Of a stretch of DNA of 64,000 bases, positions 35,169-43,396 are shown piece after piece. The notes below the pieces were generated by a model. The model ran no database searches. It was not told the origin of the DNA and saw nothing but the letters and a program-made list of their open reading frames with translations. The DNA comes from JAGOUU01 sp964387745 (GTDB lineage: Bacteria > Pseudomonadota > Gammaproteobacteria > JAGOUU01). How positions within the stretch are numbered: position 1 is the first letter of the stretch; each line of letters starts with the position of its first letter. The stretch lies in the NCBI GenBank assembly GCA_964387745.1, contig CAYLXL010000002.1:1-64000 (forward strand), in the 5' to 3' direction. The position numbers and the translations under genes were made by a program.

Positions 35169-36341
35169 ATGTCTACCCCACTAATTAATGAAGTAAAAAA
35201 TACAGGCTTAGAGGTAGGTAAAGAAGCACGTGATGCTCTGTTAGATGCTGATCGCCCTAATCCTGAAATTGATATAAGCACTAAGATCCCAGAAGAGTTA
35301 AAAGATTTTGATTACAAATTAAACAATCACGACATAAAGCAAAAAATATATACAAATGCAGAAGCCTTGCGATCGACCCTAAAACAACTCATAGAAAAAA
35401 AACTGATTGACGAAGATAACCTGATATATAAAGAGATTCTCAAGGAATTAAATAATCTGCAAAGGTTGACGGCTCCTACTAATAAATCCAATCCACAAGA
35501 ATTCAATCTACAAGAATTCATGCAAGCTTTAGATTCTTATAATAAACTTAATCGTCTACTTGAAAGTGAGATAAAGGCTGGAGAAAAAATTACTCCAACC
35601 AACCCTTTTTTTAGGTTTCTAAATTTTATTTTTGAAAGTACGGGGCGCACACGGAGATTTGGCGAAACATATAACGGTCAAGAATTAAACCCATTGTATA
35701 TACCACAAAATAGGTTTCAAAAATTTAAAAATTTAGCAAAAACTTTGCTCATAGTTACTGCATGCTTAGCAGTAGTAGCAGGATTAATTGCCTTGATGAT
35801 TTTTGTACCAGCAGCTGCAGTTGTAGCAGGAATTCTTACTACAATTGGTATAGCTGCTTTGGGTTATGCTGCATTCCATTTTAGAGATAAGATGAGAGAC
35901 ATATTCCGAATGATTTTCCCGAATCCTAAGAATGAGATAAATGACCTTGAAGGAGAATTAAAAACCAAATTGATATCTGGTAATGTGATAGACTTGCAAA
36001 AAGAAATAATTAACAGTGCAACCAACGCAAAAAATACCCAACCAGCTCCTACTGATGTACCTAAAACATCTGCTTTTGAGCCTACCCCCGCGCAACTTCT
36101 GCTTCAAATTGCAAAAGTAGCTGAAAATAACCCTGAGCTTGCAAAAGAGCTATTAGAACAATATAAGCTCTTGCTTAATAAAGAAATCACGACTGAGGTG
36201 CAACAAACAGCTACTCTACGCCCTGTGACCACCATGAGAGACTCATCAAAGGACTCATCAGGTAACCTTAAAGTAGAGGACGTAGGGGATGAACATGAAG
36301 CAGATGCATCTGATGCATCTAAAAAAAAACCCGGTGCCTAA
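35169..36341 (+). CDS. Orphan helical membrane protein, effector candidate
   Basis: Not recognised. A 390-residue protein: residues 1-150 are charged and helical, about 185-238 form two strongly hydrophobic helices (a hairpin), about 245-345 are helical again, and the tail is acidic and Ser/Asp/Lys-rich, ending in KKKPGA. There is no signal peptide. It is inserted between rnpB and rsmI, which are adjacent in related genomes, and runs opposite to the division cluster. The layout resembles the protein at 13787-15361. A secretion-system substrate is a plausible but unproven reading. Confidence 0.7.
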   Translation: MSTPLINEVKNTGLEVGKEARDALLDADRPNPEIDISTKIPEELKDFDYKLNNHDIKQKIYTNAEALRSTLKQLIEKKLIDEDNLIYKEILKELNNLQRLTAPTNKSNPQEFNLQEFMQALDSYNKLNRLLESEIKAGEKITPTNPFFRFLNFIFESTGRTRRFGETYNGQELNPLYIPQNRFQKFKNLAKTLLIVTACLAVVAGLIALMIFVPAAAVVAGILTTIGIAALGYAAFHFRDKMRDIFRMIFPNPKNEINDLEGELKTKLISGNVIDLQKEIINSATNAKNTQPAPTDVPKTSAFEPTPAQLLLQIAKVAENNPELAKELLEQYKLLLNKEITTEVQQTATLRPVTTMRDSSKDSSGNLKVEDVGDEHEADASDASKKKPGA

Positions 36342-36346
36342 GATTA

Positions 36347-37204
36347 TTATTTAGGCGATTTAAGCGCCAAATCATATACATGATTTTTTTTCAGATTATA
36401 CAATTCAGCTATAATCTTAACCGCAGATTTGGTATTAATATTTTCAGCTTTAAATAATTCTAAAGCTTTAATAATTGCTTGATCATCAAGATTGGACGTA
36501 TCCTCTGGGGCTCCAGAAATAATAATCACATACTCGCCTTTAACGGCATCAAGTTTTTGTAATTCACTAAGAATATTACTCACTGAGTCTGAATACAATC
36601 GTTCATATACTTTAGTTATTTCTTTTACGACAGCGATGTGTTTATCCGTACCATAGACCGTTTGAATATCAGTCAAACAGTCTATTAATCTATGTGGTGC
36701 TTCATAAAGAACCACTGCGCTGGTTTTATTATAATTAGCAAACTCAGCTAAGCGCTTGGATCTTGCAACAGATTTGCTAGATAAAAAGCCAGCAAAGTAA
36801 AACTCGCGGCAATCTATACCAGAAATACTAATAGCACTCGTAACTGCTGTTGGGCCAGGAATAACTGAGACTTTAAGATTATTTTCTAACACGGCTTTGA
36901 CTATGATATAGCCAGGATCGGATATGCCAGGCATACCGGCATCTGTAATTAAAGCAATTTTTTTATCTTGCTCTAGTAGCTTAATAATCTCAGCAGTGCG
37001 CTCCTGCTCATTATGTTGATGATAAGATTTCAGCCCTGTGGTGATCCCAAAATTTTGCAATAAATAGATGCTATGCCTGGTGTCTTCTGCTAAGATTAAA
37101 TCACAGTTTTTAAGGACATCCACAGCTCGGAACGATATATCTTGTATATTGCCAATTGGTGTACCTACTATATATAAAATACCTGAATTATTGTGAGTAC
37201 TCAT
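36347..37204 (-). CDS. rsmI: 16S rRNA (cytidine1402-2'-O)-methyltransferase
   Basis: A 285-residue tetrapyrrole-methylase-fold enzyme that methylates the ribose of C1402, the same nucleotide modified by RsmH. ILYIVGTPIGN..DIS.RA...L..CDLI.AEDTRH, ITDAGMPGISDPGY, VIPGPTAV.SA and YEAPHRL are diagnostic. Its ATG abuts the lpoA ATG head to head (CATATG, 37202-37207). It is convergent with the orphan gene at 35169, with 5 bases between and a small stem (GCCTAA/TTAGGC, 36336-36356) across the junction. Confidence 0.96.
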   Translation of the reverse strand: MSTHNNSGILYIVGTPIGNIQDISFRAVDVLKNCDLILAEDTRHSIYLLQNFGITTGLKSYHQHNEQERTAEIIKLLEQDKKIALITDAGMPGISDPGYIIVKAVLENNLKVSVIPGPTAVTSAISISGIDCREFYFAGFLSSKSVARSKRLAEFANYNKTSAVVLYEAPHRLIDCLTDIQTVYGTDKHIAVVKEITKVYERLYSDSVSNILSELQKLDAVKGEYVIIISGAPEDTSNLDDQAIIKALELFKAENINTKSAVKIIAELYNLKKNHVYDLALKSPK

Positions 37205-38830
37205 ATGAAAAACAACTTAATATATGTCTTAATTTATATTGGTTTAAATGGATTATGTTTACAAGCTGTAGCTCAAACTGACTCTACTAGCTCTGGGGCA
37301 GAAATACAATGGTCAGAGCTTAATAATGTACAAAAGCTCATTGATGATAATAAGCTAGCTTCTGCTATTGATACTCTAGATTCAATAAATACTAAAAATC
37401 TAAACTCTAAACAATTAGCAAAGTATCAAATGCTGAAAAGTGAGATTTACTTTAGCAATCAGGACGCAGCTCCTAAAGACAGTGACGAAGTCGTTAAAGA
37501 TGAAGAAATTTATGATTTTGAAGATGCTGCACGCAATACCGATGATTTAATCAAAAAAGCTATCGAACAGCAATACAAAGAACAGACACAGAATTCACCA
37601 CCAGCACCTAATGCAGTTAGTGAAAATATTAAACCAATTATTGAGTCTATACAAAAGCCCATTACCGCAACAACTCAGAAACCTGTTGAATCTGTTAAAT
37701 CTATAGAATCAACAGAAACAGCTATCATTAGAAAAATTATCCAACAGGACTTCTCTAATACTAACGTTCGATCTATAGCTGTGTTATTACCTTTTTCAGG
37801 TGCCCTAGCGACACCTGCTAAAGCTATTAAGCAAGCTATTATTACAGCTTACTATCAAGATCCTAATCAAATAAAACCGGAAATTAATTTTATTGATACG
37901 CAAAATAAACCAGAGTTAATTGTCCAATTTTATAACGAAGCTTTGAAAAATAATCCTGATGTGATTATTGGGCCGCTAGATAAAGCTTCAGTAGAAAGTT
38001 TAAATAAATATTTAGCTAATACATCGCATCCAACTGTTATCGCCCTAAACTATACTTCGAGCAATACCCTACCTGACAATAATTTTTTCCAGTTTGGCAT
38101 ATCAGCAGAAGATGAAGCGGAACAGGCAGCTAAAAAGATCTTTCATGACGGCTATCATAACAGCTTAGTCCTCGCTGACAACACAGCCTGGGGCGAGCGA
38201 GTTAGCAATGTATATCGAAGCCAATTCCAGAAAGCTGGCGGGAAAGTCTTGCGGGTTGTCAGGATTAACAACAATAGTAACTTAAAGAATTTAATCAGCA
38301 AAGTAATTGATATAGAGCAAAGTCAAAACCGCAAAAACACGTTAGAATTAGTACTAAACAAAAAAGTAGCTTTCTCACCTCGTCGTCGGCAAGATTTTGA
38401 TCATATATTTTTAGTTACCTCGAATGTCATAGCTAAGCAAGTTAAGCCTATTTTAAAGTTTTATTATGCAGACAATCTTAAAGTTGTTTCTACTTCTAGT
38501 ATCTACGACGCTAAACTTAACAATAATATTGCTGATCTAGATGGTATTCTATTTTGTGATATACCCTGGATTATACAAAATAATAATTCAGCACAAAATA
38601 CAATGTTAGCTACTATCCACCATACTTGGCCTGATAGTATGAATAATATTCGACTATATGCTATGGGAATTGACGCCTATAATCTAACCTATAGCCTAGG
38701 CAAGTTAAAAAACTCTGGTAATACTGCTCTTGCTAGTAATACAGGTAATCTTTACTTGTCGAATTCTAATAAAATCCAACGCGGCTTAGCTTGGGCAGTA
38801 ATTCAAAATGGTCAACCAAAATCTCTATAG
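37205..38830 (+). CDS. lpoA: Penicillin-binding-protein activator LpoA-like
   Basis: About 541 residues. An N-terminal signal peptide (about 1-24) ends with AVA; then a TPR-like helical part (to about 110), a Pro/Gln/Thr-rich linker (about 125-175) and a periplasmic-binding-protein-like C-domain beginning IAVLLPFSG and containing FQFG.S.EDEA..AA. E. coli LpoA is an outer-membrane lipoprotein that activates PBP1A; here no proper lipobox is seen. The ATG at 37205 is chosen over an in-frame GTG at 37193 because it gives a standard signal peptide; GTGAG may serve as ribosome-binding site. yraN follows. Confidence 0.85.
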   Translation: MKNNLIYVLIYIGLNGLCLQAVAQTDSTSSGAEIQWSELNNVQKLIDDNKLASAIDTLDSINTKNLNSKQLAKYQMLKSEIYFSNQDAAPKDSDEVVKDEEIYDFEDAARNTDDLIKKAIEQQYKEQTQNSPPAPNAVSENIKPIIESIQKPITATTQKPVESVKSIESTETAIIRKIIQQDFSNTNVRSIAVLLPFSGALATPAKAIKQAIITAYYQDPNQIKPEINFIDTQNKPELIVQFYNEALKNNPDVIIGPLDKASVESLNKYLANTSHPTVIALNYTSSNTLPDNNFFQFGISAEDEAEQAAKKIFHDGYHNSLVLADNTAWGERVSNVYRSQFQKAGGKVLRVVRINNNSNLKNLISKVIDIEQSQNRKNTLELVLNKKVAFSPRRRQDFDHIFLVTSNVIAKQVKPILKFYYADNLKVVSTSSIYDAKLNNNIADLDGILFCDIPWIIQNNNSAQNTMLATIHHTWPDSMNNIRLYAMGIDAYNLTYSLGKLKNSGNTALASNTGNLYLSNSNKIQRGLAWAVIQNGQPKSL

Positions 38831-38862
38831 TATTTTTAAGCATATTATAGTTAGAGATAATT

Positions 38863-39270
38863 ATGAGTCGTGTTATCGGTTTTGAGCTCGAGAAGATTGC
38901 TTGTCAATATTTAATCAATCAAAATCTTGAGCTTATTAGTCGTAATTATGCGACCAAGTTCGGCGAAATAGATCTGATTATGCTAGATCATGGTATTTTA
39001 GTGTTTATCGAAGTTCGCTATCGTAAAAATATTAACTACGGCACGCCAATTGAGAGCATCAACCAAATCAAAGCCACTAAAATATTAAATTGCGCTCTGC
39101 ATTTTATAAAAGCAAATAATCAATACAAAAATACTCAATATCGCTTTGATGTGGTGGCAATTTTAGGTAATATTAGCCAAATACGTCATGATTTTAATAA
39201 AAATCACTTTGACTCCTATCTTACTTGGCATCAAAATTTTACAATAGAAGCATATGGATACTATAACTAA
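38863..39270 (+). CDS. yraN: YraN-family endonuclease-like protein
   Basis: A 135-residue UPF0102 protein with G.E.EKIA..YL......L..RNY....GEIDLI..D....VFIEVRYR and Y....IN..K..KI motifs: the GEID...EV.YR core is a nuclease-like (PD-(D/E)XK) site. The role is unclear; it is not a restriction enzyme by context. It sits between lpoA and diaA as in E. coli and Pseudomonas and overlaps diaA by 17 bases. Confidence 0.92.
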   Translation: MSRVIGFELEKIACQYLINQNLELISRNYATKFGEIDLIMLDHGILVFIEVRYRKNINYGTPIESINQIKATKILNCALHFIKANNQYKNTQYRFDVVAILGNISQIRHDFNKNHFDSYLTWHQNFTIEAYGYYN

Positions 39271-39838
39271 AATAAATCAGCATTTCAGCGCATCAATACA
39301 AACCAAAATTGATTCCGCTGACAGCCTCCCAGGAGTAATTGCTGAAGCAGGCAACTATCTTGTGCAATGCTTGTTAAGTAATAATAAAATTTTAGCATGT
39401 GGCAATGGAGGATCTGCCTGTGATGCCCTTCACTTCTCATCAGAATTGTTAAACCGCTATCAAAAAGAACGTCCAAGTTTACCAGCAATCGCCCTAACAG
39501 CTGATACTGCGACCATTACAGCTATTGCTAATGATTATGAGTACAATCAGGTTTTTGCTAAACAAATAAGAGGGTTAGGTCAAGAGAATGATATTCTACT
39601 AGCGATTACTACTAGTGGTAATTCAGCTAATATTACTAATGCTGTGACAACAGCCCATGAACGCCATATGAGAGTCATTGCTTTAACGGGCAAAGACGGC
39701 GGCAACATCGCTAAAGTCCTAGGTCCTAATGATCTTGAGATTCGAGTACCTTCGCTCGTAACCGCACACATTCAAGAAACCCATCTTGTAATTATTCATT
39801 TATTATGTGATATAATTGACCAACAGTTGTTTTCTTAA
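39254..39838 (+). CDS. diaA: SIS-domain protein DiaA/GmhA-like
   Basis: A 194-residue SIS-fold protein. GNGGSACDALHFSSEL.NR, ALTAD....TAIANDY.Y...F..Q....G...D.L.AITTSGNS.N and HIQETHL..IH..CD.ID are typical of the DiaA/phosphoheptose isomerase family. The position after yraN and before a BON-domain lipoprotein favours DiaA, which assists DnaA at the origin; sedoheptulose-7-phosphate isomerase activity cannot be excluded. Confidence 0.88.
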   Translation: MDTITKINQHFSASIQTKIDSADSLPGVIAEAGNYLVQCLLSNNKILACGNGGSACDALHFSSELLNRYQKERPSLPAIALTADTATITAIANDYEYNQVFAKQIRGLGQENDILLAITTSGNSANITNAVTTAHERHMRVIALTGKDGGNIAKVLGPNDLEIRVPSLVTAHIQETHLVIIHLLCDIIDQQLFS

Positions 39839-39862
39839 TTAATTACTGAACGGAGCTACCGT

Positions 39863-40543
39863 ATGAACAAACTGCCAAAAATTACAAAAATTATTAGCTT
39901 AAGCTTGATTACTTCTATAATTTTGTCAGATTTAACAGCCTGTGCTCCTCTAGTTTTAGCTAGTGCCGCCAGTGGCGTTGCCGTTTTGACCGATCGTCGA
40001 ACTACAGGCACATATGTTGAAGATAAAGCTATTGAATTGAAAGCCATGAATAAGCTAAACGAAAACCTTAACGTGGCTAAACAATCGCATGTTTCAGTAC
40101 TTAGTTTTAATGAACGAGTTTTAATCACTGGCGAAGCCGCTAACGATAATATTAGAAATCAAATTGAACAAATCGTTAAAGCCCTGCCAAAAGTTAAAAC
40201 TGTTTATAATGAAGTTAAAGTAAGTAAAAGCAGTAGTTTTAAAGAATCATCTTATGATTCATGGCTCAGCACTAAAGTTAAAGCGAACTTAACTTCTGAT
40301 TTACGCGTTAACCCACTGGATATCAAAGTAAGAACTACTAACAATACTGTTTATTTGATGGGCTTGGTTACACAAGAAGAAGCTGAAATAGCGACAAACA
40401 TCTCTAGAAAAGTAAGTGGTGTAAACAAAGTTGTTAAATTGTTCGAATATATCCAAGACCCAACTTCAACAAATACTGATAATGAAACACAAATGGCAAC
40501 TTCGAGTTCGCACGCTGTAACAAGTAATGAAACCTTCTCGTGA
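39863..40543 (+). CDS. dolP: BON-domain lipoprotein DolP/YraP-like
   Basis: A 226-residue lipoprotein. The signal peptide ends in a lipobox LTAC (about residues 24-27), followed by two BON domains (about 46-118 and 130-200; DRRTTG.YVEDK...LKA..., VRTTNNTVYLMGLVTQEEAE.A). DolP maintains outer-membrane integrity at the division site in E. coli. The C-terminal 25 residues are Ser/Thr/Asn-rich. It overlaps the following FAD oxidoreductase gene by 17 bases. Confidence 0.9.
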   Translation: MNKLPKITKIISLSLITSIILSDLTACAPLVLASAASGVAVLTDRRTTGTYVEDKAIELKAMNKLNENLNVAKQSHVSVLSFNERVLITGEAANDNIRNQIEQIVKALPKVKTVYNEVKVSKSSSFKESSYDSWLSTKVKANLTSDLRVNPLDIKVRTTNNTVYLMGLVTQEEAEIATNISRKVSGVNKVVKLFEYIQDPTSTNTDNETQMATSSSHAVTSNETFS

Positions 40544-41939
40544 TATAAGGTTTAGCCCTCTTGATTTAGTCAAGCAGGAGCTTATTGAACTGCTTGGTGC
40601 ACAAAACTGCCTTATCGATCCTGCCGATAAAATTCTCTATGGTTATGATCATAGTTGTTTATCGGCATCAGCAGACTTAGTCACCCTGCCCGACTCAACC
40701 GAGCAAGTACAAGCTATTATAAAAATTGCTAATAAATATAATTTACCTATTATTCCCCGAGGACAAGCAACCAATACGTGCGGCGCAGTCGTGCCACTTA
40801 ATGGCGGAATCGTCATAACCACGCAACGCATGAATAAAATTCTCAGTATTGCATCAGACGATCGTTATGCCGTCGTGCAACCTGGAGTTATCAATGGCGT
40901 CCTACAAGAGCATCTTAAAAACCATAGTCTTTTCTGGCCGCCAGATCCCGGAAGCAGCAAAATTTGTACGGTTGGTGGCAATATTGCGTGTAATGCAGCT
41001 GGCCCTAGTGCCGTGAAATACGGAGTTACACGAGACCATGTACTAGGATTGACTTTTGTTACCGGTAGTGGGGATATCATTAAAACTGGCTGTCATACCA
41101 CAAAAAGTGTAGTCGGATATGATTTTACTAGGTTATTAATTGGCAGTCAGGGGACGCTTGGTTTTATCACGGAAGCTGTTTTAAAACTAACCCCTTTACC
41201 CAAATTTACGCATACCATCAGGGTGACCTATCAGTCTATTGATGTAGCGACTGTAATGATTGCCAAGATCATGCAGCATGATACTCCCCCTTCTGCTCTC
41301 GAACTACTTGACGCTAATAGCATTAAATTAATCCAAGGTGATCGCGCTCTAGAAATCCCTATTAATAGCCAAGCTTTACTTATTGTCGAATTTAATGGCC
41401 AGGACTATACAGAAGTGCTCAATCAGGCGACAAGAGTCTTGGCATTGATTAGCGATCATAGTGACTGCCTTCATGCTGTACTAGCGACTGAACCTGCAGA
41501 AAGAGATCGAATTTGGCGAGTCAGAAAATCCTTATCGCCTAAGTTGAAGTATATTGCACCTAAGAAAATCAATGAAGATGTCGCTGTCCCCATTTCCAAA
41601 CTCCCTGAATTAATTAACTATATCAATCAATTAGCTAAGCTGCATCATATTACCATTGTAAATTTTGGTCATGCCGGCAATGGCAACATACATGTTAATT
41701 TATTAATCGATCCTAGCATTTTAAAAGAAAATGAGGCAGCAAAAATTTGCCTAGAACTTATCTTCAACAAAGTTATAGAGTTAAAAGGGACTCTATCCGG
41801 TGAACATGGCATGGGTTTGACTAAGCAACAGTATACTAGTCTAGAGTTAACCGCGGCGAATATTAACTTAATGAAACAGGTTAAAGCCGTCTTTGATCCT
41901 AATAATTTGCTAAACCCTCAATTATTAACAAATTTATAA
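40527..41939 (+). CDS. FAD-linked oxidase, glycolate/D-lactate dehydrogenase type (GlcD-like)
   Basis: A 470-residue protein with a PCMH-type FAD domain (RGQATNTCGAVVP..GGIVI, about 82-102; PPDPGS...CTVGGNI..NA.GP...KYG.T.D, about 147-175; GYDFT.L.IGSQGTLG.IT.A) and a C-terminal oxidase domain ending in NFGHAGNGN.H.N and GEHGMG. Relatives oxidise glycolate or D-lactate; the substrate cannot be fixed. The companion GlcE/GlcF subunits are not seen, which fits a stand-alone D-lactate dehydrogenase or a related single-subunit enzyme. Confidence 0.87.
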   Translation: MKPSRDIRFSPLDLVKQELIELLGAQNCLIDPADKILYGYDHSCLSASADLVTLPDSTEQVQAIIKIANKYNLPIIPRGQATNTCGAVVPLNGGIVITTQRMNKILSIASDDRYAVVQPGVINGVLQEHLKNHSLFWPPDPGSSKICTVGGNIACNAAGPSAVKYGVTRDHVLGLTFVTGSGDIIKTGCHTTKSVVGYDFTRLLIGSQGTLGFITEAVLKLTPLPKFTHTIRVTYQSIDVATVMIAKIMQHDTPPSALELLDANSIKLIQGDRALEIPINSQALLIVEFNGQDYTEVLNQATRVLALISDHSDCLHAVLATEPAERDRIWRVRKSLSPKLKYIAPKKINEDVAVPISKLPELINYINQLAKLHHITIVNFGHAGNGNIHVNLLIDPSILKENEAAKICLELIFNKVIELKGTLSGEHGMGLTKQQYTSLELTAANINLMKQVKAVFDPNNLLNPQLLTNL

Positions 41940-42152
41940 TAATAAAATCATCAACTAAAATCTAGTTTTTTGAATTCTAATCATATACAATGGGGTATTA
42001 ATATTACAGAATTTATATTAGGTCGTATATAATTGTGCTCTGTGAGACTAAATCATCACCTATCGCATTTATATAGTTGACTCATATAAAATTGTCTGAT
42101 CCATAAACCAAGTTCATAAATTTATAAAATCATAAATAAGCAGAGTATCAAC

Positions 42153-42797
42153 ATGGAAAAACTAAGTTCAACACTAAAACAATTATTAACTAAAGCAAAC
42201 ATTAGTGAAGCTGAACTAGCTAGACGTACCGGGATCGCCCAACCCATGGTTAACCGTCTTGCTACCGGTAAAAATAGAAATCCAAAATTAGAAACATTAA
42301 AACCTATAGCTAAGTACTTTAGCGTTACTTTTAGCCAATTATTAGGTGAAGAAGATTTACCTACTGATAACAGAGCAGATCAATTCAATAACCAAAGCTT
42401 TCAAGTGCCAGTCATTGCTTGGGATGTGATGGGCCAGGCTAATACCAGCGATCTTAGTCAAAACAATAGCAGCCATATGATTGCAACCACTGCTAAAGTA
42501 AGCAGTAAAGCTTTTGCTGTTCTAATCAATAATAACGAGTTTGAGCCGCGCTTTCCTACTAATACAGTATTAACCATAGAACCTGAAGCTCAAGTTAGTG
42601 ACAATGATTTCGTTTTAGTTAAAAACTCTGACTCTAAATTAGTCCTAGGACAAATCAAATTAACTGGTAATTCAGCGGTTGTTAGTAATCTTAACAGTAA
42701 CAACAAATCAGAACTATCTTTTGATCTGAACTCAACTGATACAGCCCAGCCTAAAGTTCTTGGCGTGCTTATTCACACTAGCTACGACTTTAAATAA
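42153..42797 (+). CDS. XRE-family regulator with degenerate S24 domain
   Basis: A 214-residue protein: an N-terminal HTH (about 10-65; ISEAELARRTGIAQPMVNRLATGKNRNP) and a C-terminal LexA/CI-like fold (about 90-205). Where active repressors have GDSMEP, this protein reads NNEFEP, so the catalytic Ser is missing. It therefore looks unable to self-cleave. No phage genes surround it, and a terminator follows. The 210 bases upstream (41940-42152) are AT-rich with no gene and no clear operator. Confidence 0.82.
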   Translation: MEKLSSTLKQLLTKANISEAELARRTGIAQPMVNRLATGKNRNPKLETLKPIAKYFSVTFSQLLGEEDLPTDNRADQFNNQSFQVPVIAWDVMGQANTSDLSQNNSSHMIATTAKVSSKAFAVLINNNEFEPRFPTNTVLTIEPEAQVSDNDFVLVKNSDSKLVLGQIKLTGNSAVVSNLNSNNKSELSFDLNSTDTAQPKVLGVLIHTSYDFK

Positions 42798-42804
42798 TGT
42801 TATC

Positions 42805-42833
42805 ACGCCACGAGCTCTTCGTGGCGTATTTTT
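42805..42833 (+). terminator. Rho-independent terminator
   Basis: A 9-base perfect stem ACGCCACGA/TCGTGGCGT with a 5-base loop followed by ATTTTTA. It ends the regulator gene just before the DUF523 gene. Confidence 0.85.
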
Positions 42834-42848
42834 ACTCTTGCGAGAATC

Positions 42849-43340
42849 ATGAATAAAATATTAATGAGCGCCTGCTTATTAGGACAAAAAGTTCGATACG
42901 ACGGCGGTGACTGTCAGAATAATCATTCAAGATTGCAGGGTTGGCTCGAATCAAAACGCATAGTCACTATTTGTCCAGAAATGGCTGGTGGCTTACCTAC
43001 CCCTAGACCTCCCGCTGAAATACAAGGTGGAAAAACTGGTTTTCATGTATTGCAAAATACTGCAGTTGTTGCCACTAATCTTGGAGAAGATGTGACACAA
43101 GCGTTTATTGATGGCGCTCATAAAACTTTAGCGTTAGCACAAAAACACAATATTCGTGTTGCTATCTTAAAAGCTAAGAGCCCCTCTTGTGGTTCAAACT
43201 ATGTTTATGATGGTACATTTTCTCGTAATCTTATTGATGGGCACGGAGTTGCTGCAGAGCTGCTTAGCCAACATGGAATAAAAATATTTGATGAACATCA
43301 AATCGACGAGGCTTTAGATTTGGCGGAATCTTTACAATAA
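42849..43340 (+). CDS. DUF523 family protein
   Basis: A 163-residue protein with the family pattern SACLLG..VRYDGG at the start, CPE..GGL.TPR.P.EI near residue 45, a GA..TL.LA.....R.AILK..SPSCG block near 95-115 and Y.GTF.......G.GV.AELL. Conserved cysteines (SACLL, TICPE, SPSCG) suggest metal or Fe-S binding. The function of the family is unknown. Start ATG shortly after a terminator, so its promoter would overlap that region. Confidence 0.88.
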   Translation: MNKILMSACLLGQKVRYDGGDCQNNHSRLQGWLESKRIVTICPEMAGGLPTPRPPAEIQGGKTGFHVLQNTAVVATNLGEDVTQAFIDGAHKTLALAQKHNIRVAILKAKSPSCGSNYVYDGTFSRNLIDGHGVAAELLSQHGIKIFDEHQIDEALDLAESLQ

Positions 43341-43396
43341 TTGTGAACCTGACAAGTTTTCTGCGTAATGCCTAAGGCCAAATAGCAAACATTACA

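Noticed and set aside
37193..37204. GTG start for lpoA at 37193
   Set aside because: It would overlap rsmI and add four residues before a standard signal peptide; ATG at 37205 is better.
38863..39270. YraN as part of a restriction or defence system
   Set aside because: Its nuclease-like motif is that of the conserved UPF0102 family in its normal lpoA-yraN-diaA context.
42153..42797. Prophage repressor marking a prophage
   Set aside because: No integrase, structural or lysis genes flank it; neighbours are ordinary metabolic genes.
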